In this document: one piece after another, positions 24,927-32,161 of the stretch | Layout of the letters: every line of letters begins with the position of its first letter | Position numbering within the stretch: position 1 is the first letter of the stretch | Source of the DNA: Burkholderiales bacterium Ga0074133 | GTDB taxonomy: Bacteria; Pseudomonadota; Gammaproteobacteria; Burkholderiales; Burkholderiaceae_C | Direction of reading: 5' to 3' | NCBI GenBank assembly: GCA_001464865.1 | Contig: LNEG01000159.1 | Span: 1-32,161 of the forward strand | Length of the DNA stretch: 32,161 nucleotides | Translations under genes and position numbers: made by a program | The notes under the pieces: model-generated | Databases searched by the model: none | What the model saw: only the letters and a program-made list of their open reading frames with translations | What the model was told of the DNA's origin: nothing

Positions 24927-25358
24927 TTAGATTTCCAGCACTTTGGGCTGCTGGGCGGTGTGGGGATGCTCAGCACCACCATACACCTTGAGTTTCTTGA
25001 TCATCGCGTAGCCAAGGGGGCCCTTGGGCAGCATGCCCTTGACAGCCTTTTCCAGCGCGCGGCCGGGGTGCTTGGCTTGCATGTCGCGGAAGTTCGTCGC
25101 CGTGATACCGCCGGGGTAACCCGAGTGACGGTAGTACACCTTGTCCAGGGACTTGGTGCCGGTGACCTTGAGTTGGGCTGCGTTGATAACGACGATGAAA
25201 TCACCGGTATCGACGTGAGGCGTGTAAATGGCCTTGTGTTTGCCGCGCAAACGGAGAGCAACTTCGCTGGCTACTCGTCCGAGGACCTTGTTGGTCGCGT
25301 CAATCACAAACCACTCGTGCACGACCTCAGCGGGCTTTGCGCTGAAAGTAGTAGTCAT
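24927..25358 (-). CDS. rplM: 50S ribosomal protein L13
   Basis: A 142-aa early-assembly protein of the large subunit, the same length as E. coli L13. The start [57 protein letters not shown] and the [21 protein letters not shown] region are diagnostic. ATG 25358 matches the family start; an in-frame start at 25400 would add 14 residues. It is first in the rplM-rpsI operon, with a candidate promoter containing a perfect TATAAT about 125 bp upstream. Confidence 0.99.
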   Translation of the reverse strand: MTTTFSAKPAEVVHEWFVIDATNKVLGRVASEVALRLRGKHKAIYTPHVDTGDFIVVINAAQLKVTGTKSLDKVYYRHSGYPGGITATNFRDMQAKHPGRALEKAVKGMLPKGPLGYAMIKKLKVYGGAEHPHTAQQPKVLEI

Positions 25359-25481
25359 GAGATTTCTCTTCAAAAGAGGGTTTGGCGGGTCCTTTTCCAC
25401 GGTCGGTGCCTCTCTGAAGGAAGCCTCTTAGGTGGCGATGAATCTCCGCCGCGGGACCACAAATGCGCTGCGAAGCCCCCG

Positions 25482-25511
25482 ATTATACAAAGCAGTGCCC
25501 GCCGGGTGCAA
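25482..25511 (-). promoter_or_regulatory. Candidate promoter of rplM-rpsI
   Basis: On the minus strand a perfect TATAAT (25482-25487) lies 18 bp from TTGCAC (25506-25511), a half-matching -35. The position and the high expression expected of the operon support it. The leader would be about 115 nt long. Confidence 0.55.
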
Positions 25512-25621
25512 CCAGGGGTCGCAGGACACCCCTTCACGCCCGTGGGCGCCCGCTCGGCCATGCGGGGCCGCCCGGACTCCACGGAGCGAAACGCCGCGGT
25601 CTCGCGCCAGCACGGCGTCAG

Positions 25622-27559
25622 TCAGTTGGGCGTCTGGCGGCGCCCCTGCTCTTCGGCGTCATACCGGCGGCGGTTTTCGATGCAGATTGACTGCCCGGCC
25701 TGGGAGGGTTTCTGGCACTCCTGGTGGATGCACATAGGCCGCGCCAGGAAGCCGGAGTCCGCACAGGCCTCTTGCGGCGATGGCAAGCGCGGCGGCGGCG
25801 CAGCACGGGGGCGGACTTCCACCACTGGCGGCGGTGGCGGCGCAGGTGCGGGCTCGGGGACCACCACGGTCTCCGCCACCGGCTCAACCACAGGGCGTCG
25901 TATCGTCCGCGGCGCAGGGCGGGGCGCAGAGGCGGCACTCACGAAGGCAGGCGCGGACACGGGGGGCACGGCGGCGATGACGGGCGCCTCGCCCTCGGGT
26001 ACAGCGGCCATACCGGAGGCCGGGACGCTGCCCGGCCCCGCCGCCGGTGACGGTTCGGACACCGGAACCGACGCAGCCGCGGCTGCAGGCTCTGCCATCT
26101 CGGTGATGATGTCTTGTTCAGCCGACTTGCTGCCTTGTGCCCACCGAAGGCCCGCCGCTGAAACCACCACCAGGGCTGCGGCGAGCGCCAGCCAGACCAC
26201 GACTCCAGGCTTGCGCACAGAAGGGGCCAGCTGGCCTGCCGGCTTCGAGGACGCGCGGGACTTTGCGCTCCGCCCGGCTCCGGTGTCACTGTCAGAAAAC
26301 CGGTTCAGCGCCAGTTCTTCGTAGCGCGAATCCTCAAAAGCCACCGTATCACCCGCATCGATGAACACGGTGTCCCCGCCTTGGGTATCGGGACCACGCT
26401 GAACGGCCGCGTCGCTGGGCATCGCGCCAGACCTGTACGTGACACCCAGGTCGGCAGGGCGACTTGCCTCGCCCGCGGCGGCGGCCGGGCCTGGGTTGGC
26501 CACAGGCGCGGCTACTCCGACGGTGGTGATGGAATGGACATCCGGGCCCAGGGGGGTGGCCGGCTCGACCCACGCATCACCGAGGTCAGCGCGAAAGTCA
26601 AAATGGTCAAGCCCCTCGGGCGGAGCGGTCATCGCCATCAGTTGCAGGAATGCATCGATGCTCTGCGGACGGTCGCCGGGCCGCAACGCCAGGGATTGCG
26701 ATATGGCCGCCACAAACGATGCCGAGTACTCCACGCCGAACTGACGCTTGACCGTCTTGGCCACGCGTGAAAACGGCACCATGCGATCGCGGATGGACCG
26801 CAGCGTGGCAGGCAGGGGCGTATCGTTGCACAGGCAGCCGTACGTCACTGCCGCCAGCGAGTACAGGTCGCTCCATGGCCCCTGGCGAAGATCTTCATCG
26901 CCCTCCGAATACTGCTCAATGGGCGCGTAGTTCACCTTCAGCACGGCTGTGTGCTTGCGGTCCTGGTCGTTGATGGCGTGGCGAGCCGCACCCAGATCGA
27001 GCAGCACGGGCGGACCGTTGTCCTGCAGGAAGATGTTGTCCGGAGAGATGTCGCGGTGCAGCGTCTTGCCATCGTGCAACACCCTGAGGGCGCCCAGTAC
27101 GGACCACAGCAGCTTGCGCAGCCACGCTTCGGGCGGAGGGGTCTGCATGTGGGCACGCGCCTGCTTGAAAGTCATGCCCGAGTACAGGGGCATCACCATG
27201 TAGGCCGTGTTGTTGGCTTGCCAGAACCGGAACACCTTGACGAGCGAGGGATGGTCGAACTGGGCCAGCAGGCGGGCTTCGCCCACGAACGACGCCAGGC
27301 CCGCCTGATAGGTCGCCTGATCGGCCGACGCCCGCACCCACAGTGACTGACCACCTGCCCGGCCGGCCAGTGCCGAGGGCATGTATTCCTTGATGGCGAC
27401 GGCGCGATGCAGGGAATGGTCGAACGCCTTGTACACCATGCCGAACCCACCCACGCCCAGCAGCGACAGGATCTCGAACTCTCCCAGCCGGCTTCCAGGC
27501 AACAGTGCATCGACGTGGCTCATGCCGGCGCCGCGGGGCTGACTGGGGCTATCAGTCAT
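25622..27559 (-). CDS. Transmembrane serine/threonine protein kinase with periplasmic Cys-containing tail
   Basis: A 645-aa Hanks-type kinase. The cytosolic catalytic domain (about 26-340) has the P-loop GVGGFG (35-40), VAIKEY with Lys57, HRD with Asp170 in LHRDISPDNIFL, and DLG (188-190) in place of DFG; it should be active. A Pro/Ala-rich linker leads to one membrane helix (about 451-472, VVVWLALAAALVVVSAAGL). Beyond it, a Pro/Ala/Val-rich periplasmic stretch ends in a small domain with four Cys (EACADSGFLARPMCIHQECQ, then QSICIENRRR) that may form two disulfides and sense something. I start at ATG 27559; an in-frame start at 27643 is possible. No phosphatase or substrate gene lies nearby. 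It is divergent from rlmJ. Confidence 0.93.
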   Translation of the reverse strand: MTDSPSQPRGAGMSHVDALLPGSRLGEFEILSLLGVGGFGMVYKAFDHSLHRAVAIKEYMPSALAGRAGGQSLWVRASADQATYQAGLASFVGEARLLAQFDHPSLVKVFRFWQANNTAYMVMPLYSGMTFKQARAHMQTPPPEAWLRKLLWSVLGALRVLHDGKTLHRDISPDNIFLQDNGPPVLLDLGAARHAINDQDRKHTAVLKVNYAPIEQYSEGDEDLRQGPWSDLYSLAAVTYGCLCNDTPLPATLRSIRDRMVPFSRVAKTVKRQFGVEYSASFVAAISQSLALRPGDRPQSIDAFLQLMAMTAPPEGLDHFDFRADLGDAWVEPATPLGPDVHSITTVGVAAPVANPGPAAAAGEASRPADLGVTYRSGAMPSDAAVQRGPDTQGGDTVFIDAGDTVAFEDSRYEELALNRFSDSDTGAGRSAKSRASSKPAGQLAPSVRKPGVVVWLALAAALVVVSAAGLRWAQGSKSAEQDIITEMAEPAAAAASVPVSEPSPAAGPGSVPASGMAAVPEGEAPVIAAVPPVSAPAFVSAASAPRPAPRTIRRPVVEPVAETVVVPEPAPAPPPPPVVEVRPRAAPPPRLPSPQEACADSGFLARPMCIHQECQKPSQAGQSICIENRRRYDAEEQGRRQTPN

Positions 27560-27855
27560 GGCGGCGACGCGGGACAGGGAACCCGCAGCCAGGGGCCGAA
27601 GGGTCGCTCCGGAGGCTGGCATACGCACAGCCGGGGCGATCATCGAGGATGGCTCTCTTGTTACACATCAGAAATACGGCTCCCTTGCCAAAACCATCAC
27701 ACCCAGGCCAGCGGAAAGCTGCCGATTGTGCCGTGCACAGGCCACGCACACCATCGCCCGAGAAGCCGCGTCGCAACCAAGCCACGACCGCCTGCGCCGT
27801 ACGTTGCGGCAACTGCCCCGCAATGCACGCAAGGCCTAATCGTTACCATTGGGCG

Positions 27856-28743
27856 ATGTTCAGTTATCGACACGCCTTCCACGCAGGCAACCACGCCGAT
27901 GTGCTCAAGCACACCGTCCTGATTGCCGCCCTGCAACACCTGACCGAGAAAGACGCGGCGCTGACCGTGCTGGACACCCACGCGGGCGCGGGTCTCTACC
28001 GGCTTGATGGCGACTATGCCAGCACCAGCGGCGAAGCGGCCGACGGCGTAGCCCGCCTTTTTGCGCCCAACCTGCCGCCACTGACACCCGCGCTGCAGGC
28101 GTATGTGGACATGGTCCGCGCATTCAACCAGGGCAGTACCCTGCGTGTGTACCCCGGATCGCCCTTCATCAGCCAGCGCCTGTTGCGTGACCACGACAAA
28201 CTCAAGCTGTTCGAGCTGCATCCCACCGACCTGCGCGCGCTGGCCGGCAATGTGGCCCAGCTCGAGGCGGGCCGGCAGGTGGCCGTGCTGCATGAAGACG
28301 GCTTCGAGGGCATTCGCAAGTTTCTGCCCCCACCCGCCCGACGCGCTCTTGTGCTTTGCGATCCCAGCTATGAAATCAAGAGCGACTACGGCAAGGTTCT
28401 CGACATGGCGGCCGACTCGCTCAAGCGCTTTGCCACCGGCACCTACGCGTTCTGGTACCCCATCATCCCGCGGCCCGAGGCGCACGACCTGCCCCGGCGC
28501 CTGAAGACACTGGCCACCAAGGCTGGCAAAGGCTGGCTGCACGCCACGCTGACGGTCAAGAACAGCAAGCTCACCGAAAACGCTGCCGGTGACCTCAAGC
28601 GACCCGGCCTGCCGGCCAGTGGCATGTTCCTGATCAACCCGCCCTTCACCCTGAAGGCTGCGCTGAAGACCGCACTGCCGCAGATGGCAGAACTGCTGGG
28701 GCAGGACAAACACGCGACGCACACGCTCGAATCGGGCGGCTGA
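27856..28743 (+). CDS. rlmJ: 23S rRNA (adenine(2030)-N6)-methyltransferase RlmJ
   Basis: Methylates A2030 (E. coli numbering) of 23S rRNA with SAM. The 295-aa protein begins MFSYRHAFHAGNHADVLKHT, the hallmark start that fixes ATG 27856. LDTHAGAGLYRL (39-50) is the SAM-binding loop, YPGSPFISQRLLR and LFELHPTD follow, and the catalytic motif is DPSY (169-172) in CDPSYEIKSDY, where E. coli has DPPY. ATGTYAFWYPIIPRPE and GLPASGMFLINPPF also match. The Pro-to-Ser change in the motif is unusual for N6-adenine methyltransferases generally. It is divergent from the kinase and convergent with rlpA 45 bp later. Confidence 0.96.
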   Translation: MFSYRHAFHAGNHADVLKHTVLIAALQHLTEKDAALTVLDTHAGAGLYRLDGDYASTSGEAADGVARLFAPNLPPLTPALQAYVDMVRAFNQGSTLRVYPGSPFISQRLLRDHDKLKLFELHPTDLRALAGNVAQLEAGRQVAVLHEDGFEGIRKFLPPPARRALVLCDPSYEIKSDYGKVLDMAADSLKRFATGTYAFWYPIIPRPEAHDLPRRLKTLATKAGKGWLHATLTVKNSKLTENAAGDLKRPGLPASGMFLINPPFTLKAALKTALPQMAELLGQDKHATHTLESGG

Positions 28744-28788
28744 CCGCACCGGAATCGGGGCTCTGGACTTCGGCAGCGGGTGCTGCGC

Positions 28789-29373
28789 TCACTGGGCCGG
28801 ACAGCTCCGGTCGCCCTCTTCCAGCGCGAACAGTTCCACGGGCTTGAGCCCCAGGCCCACCATCCCCAGCGCCTCGGCGGCGCCGCGGCTCAGGTCGATG
28901 ACGCGGTTGCCGGTGTGCGGGCCCCGGTCGTTGATGCGCACCACCACCGATCGCCCTGTGATCTGGCTGCGCACGCAGACCAGGGAGCCAAAAGGCAGCG
29001 TGGGGTGCGCCGCGGTCAGCGCTTTCATGTCAAACAGCTCGCCACTGGCGGTGCGCCGCTTGTGAAAGCGAGCCCCGTACCACGATGCCAGCCCGACCTC
29101 GTCGGCAGAAGGCTCCAGCACGGGCGGAGGCACCAGCGGCGCGCCCGGACGGGTTGCGGCCTCGGGCGCAGGTGGGTCGATCAGCATGGCTTCGCCGGGC
29201 ACGCTCAGCAGGTTCGGCGCGAGCGCATCCGGTTCGGCCACCAGGCCCTGCTGCGCCACGGCGGACGGCATGCACACCCAGAGCAGCCCGCCCGCCAGCG
29301 CGGCCATGGCAGCCCGCCCCCTTGGCTTGCGCCGCGAGGGCTGCGCAGCGCCGCTGCCACCCGGCTCCTGCAT
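28789..29373 (-). CDS. rlpA: RlpA family septal ring lytic transglycosylase
   Basis: Predicted to cut peptidoglycan, with preference in relatives for stem-less (denuded) strands at the septum. A basic start and hydrophobic signal (AAMAALAGGLLWVCMPSAVAQ, about 21-41) precede a Pro-rich linker and the double-psi beta-barrel (about 92-185; GLASWYGARFHKRRTASGELFDM). His123 (AAHPTLPFG) and Asp149 (INDRGPH) match the catalytic pair of P. aeruginosa RlpA, recalled from memory. LWVC is a poor lipobox, and the C-terminal SPOR domain of long RlpA proteins is absent. The ATG at 29373 shares one base with the metF stop (TGATG), so translation is coupled; a longer frame to 29472 is rejected. Confidence 0.92.
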   Translation of the reverse strand: MQEPGGSGAAQPSRRKPRGRAAMAALAGGLLWVCMPSAVAQQGLVAEPDALAPNLLSVPGEAMLIDPPAPEAATRPGAPLVPPPVLEPSADEVGLASWYGARFHKRRTASGELFDMKALTAAHPTLPFGSLVCVRSQITGRSVVVRINDRGPHTGNRVIDLSRGAAEALGMVGLGLKPVELFALEEGDRSCPAQ

Positions 29374-30224
29374 CAGATGCCCAGCCGGCGGCAGATCTCC
29401 AGCGTCGCCGCACTCTGGTTCATGGTGTAGAAGTGCAGTGCGGGCACACCGGCCACGCGCAGCTGGTCGCACAGGTCGGTCACCACATCCAGGCCAAAAG
29501 CCTTGATGCTGGCCGTGTCATCGCCAAACGCTTGCAGGCGCAGGCGGATCCAGCGCGGGATCTCGGCACCGCAGGCGTCCGAAAAACGCATCGGCTGGGT
29601 CGAGCTGGCAATCGGCATGATGCCGGGCACCACCGGCACATCGGCGCCCAGGCGCTGGGCGTCTTCCACAAAGCGGAAGTACGCATCGCTGTTATAGAAA
29701 TACTGCGTGATGGCGGCGTCGGCCCCGGCCTGCACCTTGGCCACGTAGGCCTGCAGATCGGACTCGGGCGAGCGGGCCTGCGGGTGCACCTCGGGGTAGG
29801 CCGCCACCTCGATGTGGAAGTCGTTGCCCGTCTCGGCACGGATGAACGCCACCAGATCGCTGGCGTAGTGGAACTCGCCGCCCGCGCCGTAGCCGCTGGG
29901 CAGGTCGCCGCGCAGTGCCACCAGGCGGCGCACGCCCATGGCCTTCAGGGTGGCCAGCTGTTCACGCACCGACTGGCGCGTGGCGCCGATGCACGAGAAG
30001 TGCGATGCGGCGCTCACGCCCTCGGCCAGGATCTCGCGCACGGTGGCAAACGTGCCCTCTTGCGTGGAGCCGCCGGCGCCATACGTCACCGAGCAGAAGT
30101 CGGGTTGCAGCGCATACAGCTGCTGGCGCGCCACGCGCAGCTTGTCGGCCCCCTCGGGCGTCTTGGGCGGAAAGAATTCAAAGCTCACCGGGAATCCGGT
30201 GCCCTGTGCATTGGCGGCGTTCAT
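29373..30224 (-). CDS. metF: Methylenetetrahydrofolate reductase
   Basis: Reduces 5,10-methylene-THF to 5-methyl-THF for methionine synthesis, using FAD and NADH. The 283-aa TIM-barrel protein has FEFFPPKTPEG near the start, DFCSVTYGAGGST, HFSCIGATR, LVALRGDLPSG, FHIEVAAYPEVHPQA, ADAAITQYFYNSDAYFRFV, VPGIMPIASSTQ and LHFYTMNQSAAT at the end, all typical. The start overlaps the tlyA stop by 4 nt (ATGA) and its stop overlaps the rlpA start (TGATG), giving a tightly coupled tlyA-metF-rlpA operon. AhcY, another enzyme of the methyl cycle, lies upstream on the same strand. No SAM riboswitch was recognised. Confidence 0.98.
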   Translation of the reverse strand: MNAANAQGTGFPVSFEFFPPKTPEGADKLRVARQQLYALQPDFCSVTYGAGGSTQEGTFATVREILAEGVSAASHFSCIGATRQSVREQLATLKAMGVRRLVALRGDLPSGYGAGGEFHYASDLVAFIRAETGNDFHIEVAAYPEVHPQARSPESDLQAYVAKVQAGADAAITQYFYNSDAYFRFVEDAQRLGADVPVVPGIMPIASSTQPMRFSDACGAEIPRWIRLRLQAFGDDTASIKAFGLDVVTDLCDQLRVAGVPALHFYTMNQSAATLEICRRLGI

Positions 30225-31225
30225 GCAGCACTGCTCCTGGTTGCGTACACAAAAAATTCGCGGTTCCCGTCACCGCCCTCAATGGGGCTGTCGAGCCAGG
30301 CCTGCACGGCCAGGCCCTGCTCGGCGCAGCAGTCGCGGATGCGCTTTTCGACCACCGCATAGAGCGCCGGGTCTTTCACGATACCGCCCTTGCCCACCTG
30401 GCCGGGCTGCAGCTCGAACTGCGGCTTGACCAGCATCAGCAGGTGGCCGCCCGCGGCCAGCAGAGGCACCAGGGCGGGCAGCACCAGCGTGAGCGAAATG
30501 AACGACAGGTCGCCAGTCACCACATCAAAAAGCGGCGTGATATCGACATCTGCGCGGTCAGCGCGACGACGGCGCTCGACCGGCAAGGCACCCTTGGCTC
30601 GGGCTTCGGCGCGCCGGGCACGTTCGGCCTTGAAGGCCTCGATGTCGTGCTCCTTGGCGTCGCTGCTGTCGTCGTAGGCCTCGTCCACCAGACCGCCGTT
30701 GCGCATCCAGCTGTAGGGTGCCTCGGGCTGGGTGTCGTTGTCCTCGTCCACCTCGACCACTTCTGACAGGGCCAGCTCGCAGCCGTCCTGCAGCGTCTGC
30801 GCGGTCATCGAACGGGCGTTCAAGCCTTCGACGCAGACCACGCGGGCGTCGCCCTTCAGGCGCTCGTGCAATTGCGCGTGTCCCACATCCACCCCGATCA
30901 CCTGCGCCGCGCCGTGCTGCAGCAGGCAGTCGGTAAAGCCGCCCGTGCTCTGGCCCACGTCCAGGCAACGCTTGCCCGCCACATCGAGGCCCACCGCACG
31001 CAACGCGCCTTCCAGCTTGAGGCCGCCGCGTGAGATGTACTTGGCCTCGGCATCGTCGAGCAGCCGAACCTCGGCCACGGTCGGGATGTCGTCACCGTTC
31101 TTGCCCACCTTTTGCCAGGGCGCCAGCGGTGACAGCCGCCACTCGACCCCCGCAGCGATCAGGCGCTGCGCCTGGGACCGCGTGGCCGCATGGCCTGAAT
31201 CCACCAGAAATACGTCTGCGCGCAT
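30221..31225 (-). CDS. tlyA: TlyA family rRNA (cytidine-2'-O)-methyltransferase with an unusual charged insert
   Basis: Methylates rRNA cytidines on ribose in the TlyA model, and was once called hemolysin A. Residues 1-60 are an S4 RNA-binding domain (RADVFLVDSGHAATRSQAQRLIAAG), followed by the linker RGGLKLEGAL and an FtsJ-like domain with the SAM loop LDVGQSTGGFTDCLL (88-102), VIGVDVGHAQL and GDLSFISLTLVLP. Between about residues 155 and 228 lies an insert of some 75 residues that is acidic, then strongly basic (EVDEDNDTQPE, ERARRAEARAKGALPVERRR). Normal TlyA proteins have a few residues there and are about 245-275 aa; this one has 334. The frame is kept, so the protein is probably functional. 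First gene of tlyA-metF-rlpA. Confidence 0.93.
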   Translation of the reverse strand: MRADVFLVDSGHAATRSQAQRLIAAGVEWRLSPLAPWQKVGKNGDDIPTVAEVRLLDDAEAKYISRGGLKLEGALRAVGLDVAGKRCLDVGQSTGGFTDCLLQHGAAQVIGVDVGHAQLHERLKGDARVVCVEGLNARSMTAQTLQDGCELALSEVVEVDEDNDTQPEAPYSWMRNGGLVDEAYDDSSDAKEHDIEAFKAERARRAEARAKGALPVERRRRADRADVDITPLFDVVTGDLSFISLTLVLPALVPLLAAGGHLLMLVKPQFELQPGQVGKGGIVKDPALYAVVEKRIRDCCAEQGLAVQAWLDSPIEGGDGNREFFVYATRSSAA

Positions 31226-31240
31226 CGCGCCCGTCCTTTT

Positions 31241-31301
31241 TTGAATGAAAGTAGCCTGTAGTGCTTGTTTTAATTGCCCCTACAGCTATCAATTTAGTAG
31301 C
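31241..31301 (-). repeat. Dispersed repeat, copy C (upstream of tlyA)
   Basis: On the minus strand it starts GCTAC-N6-GATAGCTG, the core of the family, and goes on through GGCAATT, CAAGCACTACAGGC and a TTT block, which match glmU copy B in the same order. A CTGTAG/CTACAG inverted repeat lies inside. It sits about 15 bp before the tlyA start. Confidence 0.55.
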
Positions 31302-31573
31302 AAACACATTGCCTTGCCGGTGCGCGGCGTGCAGGCCACGAACAGCAGCAAAACCGCCGGTCGCCACGCTGTGCGGCTACCGTTCAGCCACCGTGCGGAC
31401 CCGGTGCCGCAGTGGCACGGGCCAGCCGCGCTGGCGCGGCCTGCGGCATTTTGCAGCCACTCCCGACGCCCCACGCGGGCAACGTGGCGGCCCTGCTGCG
31501 GCTGCGCAGAGGCCAGCCGTTGCGATCCCTTCGGTGCTGCATCGCAGCGCCTCACCCGCTGGAGCCGGGCCAA

Positions 31574-31603
31574 ACAAGTCTGCAGCGTACCGTGCAGACT
31601 TGT
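31574..31603 (-). terminator. 11-bp perfect hairpin after ahcY
   Basis: ACAAGTCTGCA and TGCAGACTTGT flank an 8-nt loop, 15 nt past the ahcY stop. On the minus strand the stem is followed by TTGGC, a short T-poor run, so it is probably a weak intrinsic terminator. Confidence 0.6.
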
Positions 31604-31618
31604 CAGAACACACTCCGC

Positions 31619-32161
<543 letters not shown>

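Larger units (their letters stand above)
31226..31618. other. Intergenic region between ahcY and tlyA
   Basis: About 393 bp with no credible gene. It holds a repeat copy (31241-31301) and a strong hairpin after ahcY (31574-31603). The stretch between is GC-rich with small imperfect hairpins. It should contain the tlyA promoter, but none could be read with confidence. Confidence 0.5.

Noticed and set aside
31226..31618. SAM or SAH riboswitch before tlyA-metF
   Set aside because: No conserved junction sequences were recognised; the features there are a repeat and a terminator-like hairpin. An SAH riboswitch, if any, would precede ahcY outside the window.

Overview
The window looks like chromosomal DNA of a GC-rich betaproteobacterium, most probably Burkholderiales, family Comamonadaceae (Acidovorax-like). 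This is inferred from the gene set, protein sequences and IPTL/VPTx-type sorting signals remembered from that group; no database was searched. No tRNA, rRNA, CRISPR array, prophage or insertion sequence was recognised. The right edge cuts ahcY.

Layout. (1) 24-9056, housekeeping and regulation: glmS (-) divergent from an Lrp/AsnC regulator (+); a MASE2-GGDEF diguanylate cyclase (+); on the minus strand an FNR-like regulator, glmU and a sensor-less histidine kinase; then a short BLUF photoreceptor and an AraC-type regulator (+). (2) 9093-16005, an accessory island of exported proteins, all on the plus strand: a giant cadherin-like/FG-GAP propeller protein cut by an in-frame TAG from its anchor-U/IPTL tail, a second protein ending in a VPTVGEWG sorting tail, a collagen-like protein, and a protein with the same kind of sorting signal in its middle. 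Two of these genes share a conserved upstream element. (3) 16411-18106, a DUF2917 gene divergent from a LysR regulator, with a perfect T-N11-A dyad between them. (4) 18325-25358, a conserved core: tyrS, an M23 peptidase, anmK, erpA, bactofilin, a DUF6776-like membrane protein, rpsI and rplM. (5) 25622-32161: a membrane Ser/Thr kinase, rlmJ, the overlapping tlyA-metF-rlpA operon, and the 3' part of ahcY.

How the genes fit together. Much of the window concerns the cell envelope. GlmS and GlmU make UDP-GlcNAc, AnmK recycles anhydroMurNAc, the M23 peptidase and RlpA cut peptidoglycan, and bactofilin may scaffold envelope sites. The island would place adhesive proteins on that envelope through a rhombo/exosortase-like route, probably exosortase H, which is not encoded here. 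AhcY and MetF are both methyl-cycle enzymes; TlyA and RlmJ are RNA methyltransferases that use SAM.

The most interesting signals are the island with its split anchor and mid-protein sorting signal, the repeated 48-bp element with a 23-bp-spaced direct repeat, and a dispersed repeat of about 64 bp whose copies lie between genes and, in one case, inside the glmU reading frame.
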